Source: Oegoconia quadripuncta (Eukaryota > Arthropoda > Insecta > Lepidoptera > Autostichidae). Taken from it: 64,000 nucleotides of DNA. Shown piece by piece: positions 19,775 to 31,482 of the stretch. Below the pieces are notes generated by a model that searched no databases, was not told the origin of the DNA, and was given only the letters and a program-made list of their open reading frames with translations. The first letter of the stretch is position 1. Each line of letters starts with the position of its first letter. Position numbers and translations under genes: made by a program. The stretch is from the NCBI GenBank assembly GCA_949316235.1, contig OX438744.1, positions 33,476,778 to 33,540,777 of the forward strand. The letters are read 5' to 3'.

Positions 19775-20145
19775 CTAGATTTTGCCCGCGACTTCACATT
19801 TCATCAAAATCGGTTAGGCAAAAATATATTAATCCGGGTCCTAATCTGTCTGCCAACTGTGTGTGGGTTTCTTGCGCCGCTTCTTTTCCCACAGATGATT
19901 TCCCTTTCCGAAGCGGTGGTAGCTTGGACATACTGACTGATCGAAAAATGCTTAGCCCTATTTTTATTTCCAATAGATTTAAATTGACATTCAACAAATG
20001 ATATCATGTATCTTACGTTGAAATAAATGCTTGAAGTTTGAAGTTTTGAAGTTCAACCAAATTCCCTTCAAATCCATCCACCCGTTTAAGCGTGAAGAGG
20101 TAACAAACTTACACACAAAATCTTTCGCATTTATAATATTATAGT
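19775..20145 (-). mobile_element. Helitron-like element split by repeat E
   Basis: The left flank (CTAGATTTTGCCCGCGACTT, 19775 on) is the reverse complement of a 3' CTAG end. The right flank (20051-20145, ending AATATTATAG) is the reverse complement of the 5' end. The middle, 19853-20050, is a minus-strand copy of repeat family E with TTTCCGAAGCGGTGGTAGCT and AAATGATATCATGTATCTTA. Confidence 0.5.
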
Positions 20146-20671
20146 TGGAATTAGTTAGAACAATTTAGCTGTTGATAATCAAGTAGGTAACTTCCTATCA
20201 AGTTGCTTATTAGGGAAGCTTACAACAGGGGTCAGGAGCAACGGGACCTTGATCTAACCAGTTAACTACAACAGTTTGGTCCTGATTAATTGGTTATTGG
20301 GGTAACAAATCATCTATTCATAAAGTTTAAACGGTTTAATTCGTTTATAGTTAAATGGGGATAACCCGCAGGTTAAGGAGTTGTGCATAATCGGTACTTA
20401 GTATCCAGTAGTCTGGAGCCGATGGGTGACCGTTAGTTAAAATGTGTGATAAAGTATATCCCCAGTTGGCATGCTACCACAGCTGGTTGTTTTTAATTCA
20501 TTATCTATAGTAACTGATTATTTGTGTTTGAAATCGGCATTTACTCGTAATGTTATATTTGCGCAAAGTTCTATATATTATTCGATAATTACCTAACTTT
20601 GCTACAAAATGTAAAAAACGGTTTTCGTGTTGATTGGTTTTCTCAATTTTTTTTCTAGTTTTTTTTTTTTT
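20146..20671. other. No feature recognised
   Basis: AT-rich non-coding sequence with no recognisable repeat heads. Confidence 0.35.
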
Positions 20672-20711
20672 TTATTATTATTAAAAACTGGTTTCGCGTT
20701 TGACTACAATC

Positions 20712-20843
20712 TCACCTGATGGAAAGTGACGATGTAGCCGAAGATGTATCACGCGCACCCAGTAAATGCCTATTCACTCTAGACTTGAAGATCCCAAGGT
20801 TGTAAGTGTCGGGAAAAACCGACGCGGGCAGTGAGTTCCATAC
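20712..20843 (-). pseudogene. CR1/Jockey-like LINE tail, minus strand
   Basis: The minus-strand frame reads [19 protein letters not shown], then [13 protein letters not shown] and SSLSIR before TGA. It is the same family as 12110-12271, with a poly-T run (its A tail) near 20655. It is 5' truncated at about 20850. Confidence 0.7.
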
Positions 20844-20989
20844 CTAGTTTTGTAAATTTTTAATTTTGGTGTACGAGTAGGTTAAATTGTATTTTGTTTT
20901 GATATGGTAAAGCATTCCTCAATATTCCATGGGAATTACTTAATATTTCGGAACAATAAACAACAAATTTATAAACCTCTATACCATAC

Positions 20990-21120
20990 ATACATAATGT
21001 CACGCCTGTTTCCCGTAGGGGTAGGCAGAGACCACAGACTTCCACTTGCTACGATCCTGACACACCTCTTCTGCTTCCTTCACTCTCATAATTTTGTTCA
21101 TACATGCTCGTCGGTTTAGA
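20990..21120 (+). repeat. Dispersed repeat family Q
   Basis: CCCGTAGGGGTAGGCAGAGA, then TCCTGACACACCTCTTC and 'cactctcataattttgttca'. Related copies are at 31132-31235 and, more diverged, 56505-56610. Identity unknown. Confidence 0.45.
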
Positions 21121-21749
21121 GTACTCTTGACTTGGCCTTTCTTTAAGACGTCCCCGATTAAACACACAATTGAAAATATATCTTATAGAAAAAATACGCC
21201 GTCCAGCTCGCTTCCGTGAGGCATAGTACCTAGTACGCTGCTATTGGTAAAAGTATCATACTGGAATAATAAAATGAGGTACCTTCATATTATAATCATC
21301 TAATTGTCTAATTTCACGGTCCCTATCCTATCAACACGTTTCACCTTGTATCTATTTTTAACGTTACAGTTGTTTTCATTGTTTACGGACCAGTGAAGTC
21401 TAACCCTAAACACCGTCCGTGCCTGGCGCGAGGTTTGAGCCCGTGGGAACACTATGCCGTACGTTGTAGGCAGTTAGAATCGCAGTTTTTGGGAAAAGCC
21501 TGTTGTAAAATCGAGATAGTCCATATTTTTTCACCGTTCTATTTTTTAAACCCCCACTCAGAGTCTATGCCTAGCTTAGTTTAAAGCCAATGTCGGACTG
21601 GGTATCTATGTCTGTTTGTCTATGGCACGGTAGCACCGAAACAGCTGAACAAATTTGAGAATGTTTTTTTTAATTTATTTTTTCGAGGTGGTTCTTAGAC
21701 ATGTTTGATTTGAGTCGGTTCAATCGTTTCATTGCATTATACTCGTATA

Positions 21750-22055
21750 TTAGGTCTTTACTTATGAAATTGGAGATTTTTTCTTCGTTAATCATATCTT
21801 AATGTACCAACTCCTACGATTCTGCTATAGCTATTTCCAAATTTGTTTTTTATTTGGAAAATGGAATATATTTTCAAGGTTTCACATGAAATATTTTTTA
21901 ATGTCTGAGCTAAATCACATAATAAACAAAAACTTGAACACAGCTCTCTTCATGAGCTGTCCATATTATTTCTTAGATTCGCAGAAATTTTATAAAGCGG
22001 TTACTTTTAAAAATTAACACATATTTAACTTAATGTGATCCGATAAGGACCTAAT
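21750..22055 (+). mobile_element. MITE family M1, shortened copy
   Basis: Left TIR TTAGGTCTTTACTTATGAAA, right TIR GATAAGGACCTAAT. The inner region just before the right TIR that is present at 49985-50085 is missing, so this is an internal deletion form. Confidence 0.65.
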
Positions 22056-23510
22056 ATTATGGGGTTTTCTAGATTTTCAATTTTTGTTATTAACATACAT
22101 AAAGTCACGACCGTTATCTTAAATGGGGTGGTCAGAGATATCCCAAACTAAAGCGTAAAATACGTAAACTACGTACGTGTACGTACTCTGTAGAAGTTCA
22201 CAACTGCGTCCTTGTTGCTGTAGGAACACTGCGCAGCGTTGCGCATTCCTTGGAAGCGCCGTACCAATAACGTGAATGCCTATCATTGGTTTATTTGCTT
22301 GTTTATTTATTTCTTGGATTCTTTTAACGTTTCAAAACGTTTATATAACTTATCGTTACATAAACGTCGTTTATTGGTATATCTTATCTTAGATTCATTT
22401 CTTAGTTTCTGATCATAAATACATCATTGATATGAAATGAACGATAAATATGTGGTATGTAATTCTGCCACGTGCTTTTTTAGACATTTAATCTAGTTGT
22501 TGATTAACAATTAGGTACTAGTAAACAGAACAATTGTCTGGAAAGTAATAACAAATGAAGTATAATTATTAATAATAATTTAAGAATTTAGAAACCACAA
22601 AACCCGACAGCATGTTTTGTATTTGGCGGGCGCCATGTTGGATTTTTACTAACGACACCTTGCACTTCAAAGGCCCTTTAGGAATAAATGTACAAGTACA
22701 ATGGTTACAGGAACATTGTACATCTGAAAATCATTACCTTCCTTCCTAGGGAATTCGGGTAAAATGAAAAATTATAACTTTTTGAAACGTCTATATTCCC
22801 AAAGTGCCTGCGACATACATTTCCACTCCACCTTGACGCCAAAAATTTGAATAAACAACGCATAACAAGCACTATAATGGGTACTTCCGGGATTACATAG
22901 GTTTTTACCCTGTACCCTTGTAGCATACCTACATATTTACAGACCCTTTTTTATTGTACTGAAACGTTTAAATTTAGCAATCACATGGGTACATATTTGC
23001 TCTTCTTATAACTGGAACATTATGTGAATAAGTCTGCTACTCTCGATTTATAAACTTTCATTACTAGAATTAATTTCAAAAACGGGTAGGTAAAATTTTT
23101 AAATAATTTTTTCTTGTCTGGGTGTTAGTTTTAAAGCCTATTTATGGCTCTATATCGCCAAAAACGGTTTAAAATCAGTTTGGCTGTTTTTTGCGAGATG
23201 GTTCTTGCATTGTTTGATCGAAATCGGTTCAGCCGTTTTGCTTTTATCACAGTTGGTTGGTCATACATACATATACATAATTTTTTCCTAAATTTCCAAT
23301 TTATAGTCATTTAAAACAAATTTCGCCACGATAATATTTCCCGCATAGTATTAATTTTGAAATGAGATATTTATCAGGCCACGTCAACTGATAAAACATT
23401 AACAATGGTCGCATGCGGGTCTGCCCGGTATTATCCTACACTGACATTTGATACTAGATATAACTATTAAGGGTTTAAATTTTAAACAAAAGCACTGTAT
23501 TATAACCGTC
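22056..23510. other. Mostly unassigned
   Basis: 22098-22145 is a family P start. 23110-23260 resembles a dispersed repeat with 'cgaaatcggttcagccgttt' also hinted at 21600-21735 and 62480-62700. No gene is supported. Confidence 0.4.
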
Positions 23511-23664
23511 TTATTCATAAAAATTTACAAACGCTTTAAAGCCTGTTTTAGTTAAGTATGTTTGGTGTGTGTCGTTCATAAGGAAATGTTGTAATGAAAG
23601 AAAGTGACAAAACATACTTTAACTAAAGCAGGCTTATAAAGCGTTTGTAATTTTTTATGAATAA
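23511..23664. mobile_element. Foldback MITE, 154 bp
   Basis: TTATTCATAAAAATTTACAA at the left is mirrored by TTGTAATTTTTTATGAATAA at the right. The pairing extends about 50 bases inward (AACGCTTTAAAGCCTG... against ...CAGGCTTATAAAGCG). The loop is about 50 bp. No coding content. Confidence 0.75.
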
Positions 23665-23789
23665 TAGGGTAAGTTACAAGCCTCTAACTTCTCCTGTTTG
23701 TTTATGACATTTTTTTATCTATACTTAAAGAGCTTGGTCCCTTAAACATGATTCCCTCTGTAATTAGTATCTAAGTTTTTTTTTTAAGA

Positions 23790-23880
23790 TTAACTGGATA
23801 CGTTTTTGACCATCTGATAGACCGTGGCGATGTGCCCGAAGATGAAGCACGTGATCTCAGTAAATGCCTATGTCATCCCA
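23790..23880 (-). pseudogene. CR1/Jockey-like LINE tail, short relic
   Basis: The reverse complement of ATCTCAGTAAATGCCTATGT and 'gaagatgaagcacgtga' matches the HLL-x-SRA-SSS region of the copies at 12110 and 20712. Only about 90 bases remain. Confidence 0.55.
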
Positions 23881-24194
23881 GATGACATCCAGGGGCATTG
23901 ACCTGATCATGACCTCTCCACTCACATAGTGAGTCGATACCACTTCGGACAAGACTACATCTTACAGGCAAATAATGATATTGTTATCCCTCTCAAATAT
24001 AAGTAAATAAAGTATACTCCATATCTTCGCATACTCCATACTGAATACTTTTGAACCTTATCACAATAATATGTCCAAAGATTGTCAAGTGGGACTTTTT
24101 CTGGTGGTACCATTGATTTGAAGTTATTCTAAGTTGCTAATGTGATGTCCTGTAGATATTCTAATATTATTATATATATCAAAAAAAAAACAGT

Positions 24195-25165
24195 TGTATA
24201 CATGAAAATTTTATTTATTGATTACAAAATATGTATTTATGTGCATATATTTTGTTACCTATACAATTTGTATGTTGCTCTTTTTATTTCCATGTACATA
24301 TAAATAATAATTTATTTTATAAGATTAAATTTTACCTAACTTAGAAGTACATATAAAAGGAATGAAATTTTTGGTTATACTACAACAATATAAGGCGTAA
24401 GATGTATTATATTTTGAGAATATAAATAACTTACCTATGTTGTATTAATTTTTGGTATCAAAAATTGTAATTTAATGCAATACAATTTTGAAACCATAAT
24501 TGTATACACAATATAAACTGTCACAACACACTGTAATATCACAAATTATAAACTATACTTACTACTAACTGAATACATTTCGGTAAAGCTAACTCTTATT
24601 AAACAGAGAGTTTTCATATAGCTTGACTTTGGTTACCACATCGGAGAATATTAAAATATACTGTTATTATACAAGTTAAATCAATGAGATTAAACGCACG
24701 TATTCACTCGTAAAAAATCTTTGAGATATAAATTTATTGCTGTTGCAGGAAACTTATGTTTCTGGGGTTATGGCTTGCTCACTGCCCTCAGCGAGAGCGG
24801 CAATTGTTTCCGAAACATGTATCGCAACATTTTTTATCTCATTGAATACATGACTTAAGTGTAGATGCTTTAATAAAGGTAATTTACAAAATATATAAAA
24901 AGTAATTCCTCAAAGTATTTACTTCGCTGCCTATTGAAATTTTACATAAATTTTGAATGTGATACCGAATTTGATCATTTCACAAGGTATTCTTACCAAG
25001 AACATAATAATGTATAATCTGGTTCTTTAACATTCTGAACCTTATTTAAGACAATTATGATCCTAATAGATTCTGATCCAATGAAACAGACCGCCAGCAC
25101 TTACTTTTAACAAAGAAAATGCATTTAATTGAGCAACTATTCCCAAAGAGCTCACCGATATCTCA
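24195..25165 (-). other. Putative 3' UTR of the minus-strand gene
   Basis: The stretch after the stop codon is AT-rich, has no recognisable SINE, LINE or MITE piece, and ends at a canonical poly(A) signal pair with a U-rich element beyond. The repeat-poor character contrasts with the sequence on both sides and fits a transcribed region. Confidence 0.5.
24210..24219 (-). terminator. Overlapping poly(A) signals AATAAATAAA
   Basis: The plus strand reads TTTATTTATT, so the minus strand has two overlapping AATAAA hexamers. About 20 bases downstream on the minus strand is a T-rich run, complementary to the A10 at 24181-24190, a good downstream element. Cleavage near 24195 would give a UTR of about 970 bases. 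Confidence 0.5.
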
Positions 25166-25702
25166 TTAACTCTTGGAAGTGAATATATTTAAGAACTTTG
25201 TCTTAATGTTTAGGAGTGTTGTGAAGGACCTCTTCACTTTCTTCTTGGTTGTTCTCTCTTGTCTCAAGAAAGGCTCCGAGTAAGACCTCTGGATAAGCTG
25301 GTTCGGTTCTTCGGGTTCTTTAGGAAGTTGATACTTATACTCTTTAACGACTTTCTCCTCATTAGGGTCATATCTGTATAAAACCGAGTAGGTTCTTTTG
25401 ACCTTCTTGGGGATCCTGGGAAGATGTGCGGAGCGATCACTCTTGCATCTTTTGATTTTATTCCTTCCATAGTAGTCTTCGAAGGAATCTGCATCGACGT
25501 AAATAATTCGCTTTCCCAAAGCCTGTTCGCGTTCCTTCTTGAGACTCCTCCAGGATGCGATAACGGACTCCCTTCGGAAGGTCTTGTTGGGGTTGTGTCG
25601 GCTGATACAGTAGGGCTGGTCGTCTTGGATGTTGGAGGTGTCCTTCAGAGGTGAGCCTCGAGGGCTCGGAGTGTAGTCTACATCATATTCATCGCGGGAG
25701 AT
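25166..25702 (-). CDS. Terminal exon of an unrecognised basic protein
   Basis: On the minus strand an open frame of 178 codons plus stop follows a strong splice acceptor (AACTTTCCTTCTTTTCAG then ATC), phase 0. I take 25702 as the exon start rather than the ATG at 25726, which lies inside the pyrimidine tract of the acceptor. The protein is basic and looks disordered. In order from the exon start it shows: an acidic/tyrosine patch (RDEYDVDYTP), a proline-directed site cluster TPSPRGSPLK, a basic helix-like stretch (WRSLKKEREQALGKR), IIYVDADSFEDYYGR, then a Lys/Arg-rich half with KKVKRTYSVLYRY, EEKVVKEYKYQLPKEPEE, QRSYSEPF and KKKVKRSFTTLL. RSYSEP fits the 14-3-3 mode 1 consensus. I recognise no enzyme or DNA-binding domain. 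It could be a lineage-specific regulatory or cytoskeletal adaptor; function is unknown. Upstream exons were not found in the window. Confidence 0.7.
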   Translation of the reverse strand: MSRDEYDVDYTPSPRGSPLKDTSNIQDDQPYCISRHNPNKTFRRESVIASWRSLKKEREQALGKRIIYVDADSFEDYYGRNKIKRCKSDRSAHLPRIPKKVKRTYSVLYRYDPNEEKVVKEYKYQLPKEPEEPNQLIQRSYSEPFLRQERTTKKKVKRSFTTLLNIKTKFLNIFTSKS

Positions 25703-25722
25703 CTGAAAAGAAGGAAAGTTGA
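25703..25722 (-). promoter_or_regulatory. 3' splice site of the terminal exon
   Basis: The minus strand reads a pyrimidine-rich tract ending TTCTTTTCAG directly before ATCTCCCGCG. It fixes the exon start and argues against the in-frame ATG upstream. Confidence 0.6.
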
Positions 25723-25726
25723 CCAT

Positions 25727-28236
25727 TAATTATTGTATTTAAAGTTTTCCAATTTGAGAAGAGAATCAGAAGTGTTGTAGTATCTCTCTAACCTTTACAA
25801 TAGATACTTAATTTTGATATGAATGTATCTATTACAGATGTCTTCAAGAACAAAACTCTGAATTATTACGTTAGGATGAATAAATTACAATTATACGATT
25901 ATTAGTTTAGTAGGTTTTGTTTATTGCGTTCCATGTTTATATGACTAGTGTTGGCGTGGAGCACAGGGTTACCCAGCCGTCGTAAGCGTCCATCTTGCCG
26001 ATTTGTATAACTGGAGATCTTGAGGATTATTTTAAAGCATCAATAACATAAATTTCGTTAATGACTTTATGAGGCTAGGGCAGTTTGTCCCTGTCTGTTG
26101 CTCGTTATTGCTGGCTCTGTCTTGTTCACTCGAGCCCTTCGGTGACCGGTTGTCTGGGACCACCTGTCGACCATATGCTTGTGACGGCATTAGTCCACAT
26201 CCGTTCTTAAAATATATAATTTCACTTTTAGTGATAAGGCCGCCTAATTATGTTCCATTGTTGTCGCCTAATTATGTTGAGCAACGTGGAAAGAATATTT
26301 GTATTTTCATATTGAAAATTGCAGTTTTAAAAACATCACTAATTTTAATACCATGTAATTATAATTCATCTATTTCTGCCGCCAAGCATCAATGCCGGCA
26401 TTCCGGTGTCAAGGATAAGATAGCTAGTGAAATTACTGACTTAAGTAACAAGTATTCTTTTTAATTCTCAGGGTGACGCATCTGTGACTTCCGAATTTGA
26501 GGACCAATGCATTGTGATCTACCAGTCATACCTTTTGTGACACCATTCATACAAACATTTATGTTACTTATTTGTAAAATAAAATATCCCAGAGAATCAA
26601 TATAGCTTATTTTGCATTACCTTCCTGTGCTACTTCTTCGTGTATCACGAGTTGTTTATCGCAGTAATATCTCAGATGATCAAGGTTAACAGATCAGGGT
26701 TAGGTTTACTCTGCGGTTAAAGCATCCTGTATAATCATTGTAACCGTGAACTGTCTAGGAAGTTTATGTTAACTAAAACCTGGACGATATTATTAGTGGA
26801 TTGAAGGCCTGCGGATTATCTCGGAAAAACAATAGATTACTTGAGCAAATCTTTGCTTTTTACCTCCGATACGCTAACGGCCATTTACATCAAGTCAAGA
26901 TCAGACACCGTGAAATATTGTATTGATCGTTCAAGAATACGTAGAAATCTATTTTTGAATTACTGTTAACTTCAAGTGATCCAGGTATACTACCCTAGCT
27001 TCCAAGCTAGTTGGAAGGTGTATCATAATTTTCTAATATTTAAAACATTAAAAAAAAAATACAAATTTAAGAAGCTCTTAGTTTAAAGTTCTGTTTATAA
27101 AATAACGTTTGATGTACTAAAAGCATTTTGTTAACGACTCCCGTTGGGTAACCGTTGCGCAAGTGTTGAGTGGTGAAAAATTGCGTTCCGTTATATGTGA
27201 CTTTTCATATTGTGCAATGGTTTTATGGGGTTTTTCTTGGAATTCCACAATGTTGCCGGCCACTGGGCAGATAATAGGTCGCACACAAATAGACTGTTTA
27301 TAACTGGAGTTCATTAGGACATGGTGTTAGTTAGAAAGAATATTATGGATCTACCATGGTTTTATTTTTATTTTATTGGTAATACTAAATCAACAGCATC
27401 ATTATAAAAAATATTACACAAAATTTACAAGCCAAAGTCATGCCAATTACAGATTCTCATTTTTCATTTCGATTCTCTTAAAAAATAATTAGGTGGAAGT
27501 CAGTATTAAATAATAATCATTATACAATCTAGAGGTAAAAAATTAATAGTGAGACAAACTAAGCAATAATAAATAATTTTGTCAATAAGTAATATTACAA
27601 ATAAAAAATTGGTCAAATAATTCAATCAATGTCAAATAATCGTCGTTTGTATGAATTTCGCAATGTCGTGTTTTGTGTGTGTGAGTGTATGTGAGTGTGT
27701 GGTATGTATGTGGCGTGTATTTGACAGATTTAATTCAATTGGAAAATTATTTAACTCTACTTTCAAAATTATGTAATTTAGAACCTCCACTACCAATAAT
27801 TTAAACACGCTTGTGAGTTGAGTGAATGTATCTGTCATTTTCTAATGACATTCTACATTATCTTGCGTCAAAATAACTTTTTATTCTATCTCGAATACTA
27901 ATTGCATTTCAAAATTCTTAACAGTAATCTAAGATCTGGAATAAAATGTTACTCCTACATTGAAGATAGAAGATATTTCAACTTGTCTACTACGAACGAA
28001 TACGACAAATCTGCTGAACTTGTGTTGTGACAGGTTGCTTGTTGTGTAACATGATTTTTAATGGGTTAACGTAAAAAAACTCCGGTGTTGCGAATTCGGG
28101 TCGCGTGGGGAAAATGGGTCACTTTTAAATAGTTGTTTAGCGAGGTTAGTTAACACGGTCTAATTAAATTTTAAAACATTAAGTTCGCTATTTTGCAGTG
28201 ACGCGATAAATAACCTTCGTTCTGTTTTATTTTCAG
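25727..28236. other. Probable intron or intergenic sequence
   Basis: No upstream exon for the minus-strand gene could be identified. A relic of SINE C ('tctgccgccaagcatcaatg', 26373 on) and a GT-rich microsatellite (27675-27715) are present. Short frames at 26069-26464 and 27117-27314 have no support. Confidence 0.4.
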
Positions 28237-28281
28237 GTAATATATGCAGATGTACATCAGATTGTGTATGAGAATCGTGCG
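28237..28281 (+). other. Candidate 45-base microexon
   Basis: A pyrimidine-rich acceptor (TTCTGTTTTATTTTCAG) is followed by 45 bases with no stop in one frame (VIYADVHQIVYENRA) and then the strong donor GTGAGT. The length is a multiple of three, so it could be a phase-0 cassette exon. No partner exon was recognised, and chance is a real alternative. The longer frame after it (28391-28759) has no known domain and no ATG at its start. Confidence 0.25.
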
Positions 28282-28784
28282 GTGAGTACCGGCGTATCCA
28301 CACTATTCTGTCGTTTGTTATACAGCGTGTCCTATTTCAAGCTCCCGTTTTGTGATGTCACGTTAAAATACATATAGTATTTCTGTCGACGTGCACAGTT
28401 CGCGATATTTTTGTAACATTATTGTAGAACTGAAGGTGATAACACTAAAAGTGTACACTGCATTTAAATTTGTCACTAGCTATTTTGGATGGTACTTGGG
28501 CATTTCAATGCAGCTACTTACTATTGTGGAGTGTTTTTACTACGGCCGTTACGTTCACTCGTTCATGATTGCCATCTTGACCTTATATTTTAATTGTTCT
28601 GTGACAGAAGTTTCAGAACAAGGGCAATACTTAAATATTATAACTCATTATGATTGTAATTTTTATTACGCCATTTCGGTTGTTGTACAATTGTATTGGC
28701 AGATTGTTATATCAAATACGACTACCATTGTGAGACCTACAAAGAGATTTAATAATTAATGAATGACATAATAAAATTTCATTC

Positions 28785-28985
28785 AAACTCCAGCATTTAG
28801 TTCAACATCGGATACATGATATCATTTATTGATTGTCAATTTAAATCTGTTGGAAATAATAAAAGGGTTTATACATTTATACGTGTCAGTGTGTCTAAAT
28901 TACTATCGCTTCAGAAAGGGATATTATCTGCGGGAAAAGAAGCGGCTCGAGAAACCTGCAGGGTCATAGCTTTATCTTTTTTTTT
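28785..28985 (+). repeat. LINE-like repeat, family E, continuous copy
   Basis: Runs ATACATGATATCATTTATTG, GTCAATTTAAATCTGTTGGA, TACTATCGCTTCAGAAAGGG, AAAGAAGCGGCTCGAGAAAC, ending at a T run. It shows the undisturbed order that is split by a SINE at 4116-4404. Confidence 0.6.
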
Positions 28986-30042
28986 TAATAGTTTCTCAAT
29001 TTTTGGGATCAAGTAGAAGTAAGCCAAGTTGTTATTATTACAAATGTTTTTGTTGCTAATGTTTTTTATTCGGTATCTGTTACTGAGTTTTTAGTCCGTT
29101 AGTTTAATCATGAATATTATGTATGATTTACACCGAATGTCTGAATAAAAAAGTGTAAAAACAACTAACTTTCTTGCAGCATTACTATTTCTTTACAGTA
29201 ATAATGTTTGTGGGTAACATAATTATCTGTAAAAAATTAATTATATAAATATTCAGTGTCAATTATACGGTACTGGCTGACGTCAAAACATTTATTTTAA
29301 CCGTTACTGACTTTTCAATTGTGCTTACCTACTTTAATTTTGATAATGTAATGCTGTCAAATTAAAATGGGAATGAGCGGGTCACCTGCATGCCTCAGAA
29401 AAAATGGACATGGGGAGGAGAGATATAGCAATGCATAGAGTCATGTGGCAAAATTATGGAAGGCCTGCAGAACGAGCCAAAGTAACAAAAATTTTTTTTT
29501 TTATTTTAAGGTCATATTTCATGTACATTACGAAACGAACTTTAACCTTGCGTTTGTCATACATTTTATGACCACGTCCCCAGTTCATATTGGGTTCTAT
29601 TCTTAGGTCTCACGTAACATTAACGAAGGTTAATAACCCAAATAAACTTATGCGACAATTGGAAATAGTTGTGACGTAGCCCAATGATGAGACCTTTCTG
29701 ACTAACTGTCTTGCCCACGCGCATTTTTTCCCGCCGTCTAAGTTCACGATGAGTAATCGATTTTTTTCGAGCAGTTTCGTATTGCACCACATAATATCGT
29801 AAAGTATTACAAAGTTCAGATTAATGTGGTTTTAAGAGGTTCTAATGACATTAAAATGACCAATGACTAGTAAACGGAAGTTAATCCTTTGTCAATGACT
29901 ATGAAAAAGTTTTACTTTTTCTTTTTTTCGTAAGACACAAAGATCACTTAAAATCGTCGCCATTTTTAAATTTAAGAATGAGCAAAAGGAACTAGTGTTT
30001 TAAAAGATTAAATTATTTTTGATTTTCATACAGATTTCAATA
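28986..30042. other. No gene recognised
   Basis: Non-coding. 29370-29470 has a weak resemblance to LINE ORF tails ('atagagtcatgtggcaaaat') but cannot be assigned. Confidence 0.35.
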
Positions 30043-30298
30043 CCAGTCCTGTTAGGTGTAGTAGTTAGAAACTGTGACTGCTATACCAAAAGGTCGCGGG
30101 TTCGAATCCCGCTAGGGGCATTTGATTGTACGATGAATACAGACATCTGTTCCCGAGTTACGGATGTTTTTCATTTAGATATGTATTTATTTACAAAAAA
30201 AAATGTATCAACCATCTGGTATCCATAATACAAGCCTAGTTGCTTAGTGTGTAGCTAGATGGCGCTGTGTGTATGTGCAAACATATTTATTTATTCAA
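30043..30298 (+). mobile_element. tRNA-derived SINE, family B
   Basis: Slightly diverged head (GTCCTGTTAGGTGTAGTAGT), intact B box GGTTCGAATCC, GAGTTACGGATGTTTTTCAT, CTAGATGGCGCTGTGTGTAT and ATTTATTTATT tail. Confidence 0.75.
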
Positions 30299-31131
30299 TA
30301 TCGATCTATATCGAAAAATCAATAGTTGCTACCCTAAGCTTTTCATCGTAAAAAAATATAGCAATTATTTAATTCAGATCAGGCGATGAAAACGTTATCT
30401 CATTATTTTTAGAGACCCTTTGGTACACAATCCTTTTGAAAGGTTTCGTAAAAATTCTAAAGACCGTATTCAACCATTTTCAAGTGATCTTAGATAAATT
30501 TATATATTTTCCTGCCGGAATAGGAGACAGTAGGTAATACTCAGACTCAAGAGTTGCTCTTTAATACGGATCTAATACCGTTAGGAATCCAAACAGATGA
30601 ATATCTAAAGACGTGATTGATAATTAACACACTATTAAATGTTTATTTTTATAGTGTTAACTCATTCTGTCTTTGTGTCTCACTCTACGTGGGCTCGCTA
30701 ATGGGTAATTATCTGCATTCTATTTTTTCATCTCCCCAGTTTTATCTTTTTAACCTTTTCTCTCCAAAATTTATTCCAGTTTGACTTATTTCAATTTCAT
30801 TTTCTAAGACTATTAATTTTGAAAGTTGACCTTTAGTAATTATTTCAATAAATTTCTAATCTATTCTAATGTATTTATTAATCATAAAATCACTAGCATA
30901 TTCATCAGTGTCGGGGTTTTTTTGATTCATATTCCGTTTAGTGACGTGAGGATCGCTCCGCTCGACAGACTTTCGAAATCACGGACCGGAATAAGACTTA
31001 GGAAGGTTACATCATGTAAATGTTAATTTTAGGTGTGTTACCTATGTGTTATTAGTAGTACATCTTATATAATTATTTAATGTAAAGGTGACTTTACGTG
31101 TTAAAATCATGAACCTTTTTTCTTTCAACTA
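30299..31131. other. No feature recognised
   Basis: AT-rich sequence; nothing beyond simple T-rich and A-rich runs. Confidence 0.35.
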
Positions 31132-31235
31132 TTTCCCGTACGGGTAGGAAACTGCAGTCATCCACTTGCTTACAATCCTGACACACCTGTTTCGTTTCAT
31201 TCACTCTCATAAATTTGTTCATACACGCTCGTTTT
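31132..31235 (+). repeat. Dispersed repeat family Q
   Basis: CCCGTACGGGTAGGAAACTG, ATCCACTTGCTTACAATCCT and 'cactctcataaatttgttca' match 20990-21120. Confidence 0.45.
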
Positions 31236-31254
31236 TTTTAAGTAACATTAAATA

Positions 31255-31482
31255 TATAAATATTTGGGACACTTAGTCACCCGTCATCTAGTCAAAAACT
31301 TAGCAAAACTTGTACTAGAGATACTTGATAACGGATAAAAAACATACATATATACTTATGAAACACCCATGACTCGGGAATAAATGTTCGTATTCATCAC
31401 ACAAATATTTACCCCTAGCGGGATTTGAACCCGCAACAGTCGTTTTACCGACCGGGTCACTATAATACACCAACCGGTCGTT
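31255..31482 (-). mobile_element. tRNA-derived SINE, family A
   Basis: Reverse complement of the family: B box appears as GGATTTGAACC and the head as TATAATACACCAACCGGTCG. The tail side starts near 31255. Confidence 0.75.

Noticed and set aside
25424..25654. Plus-strand frame opposite the host exon
   Set aside because: It is the antisense shadow of the supported minus-strand exon.
26069..26464. Open frame of 131 residues on the plus strand
   Set aside because: No recognisable domain or splice context, and part of it overlaps a SINE C relic.
28391..28759. Open frame of 122 codons starting at GTG
   Set aside because: No ATG at the start, no domain, composition typical of AT-rich non-coding sequence.
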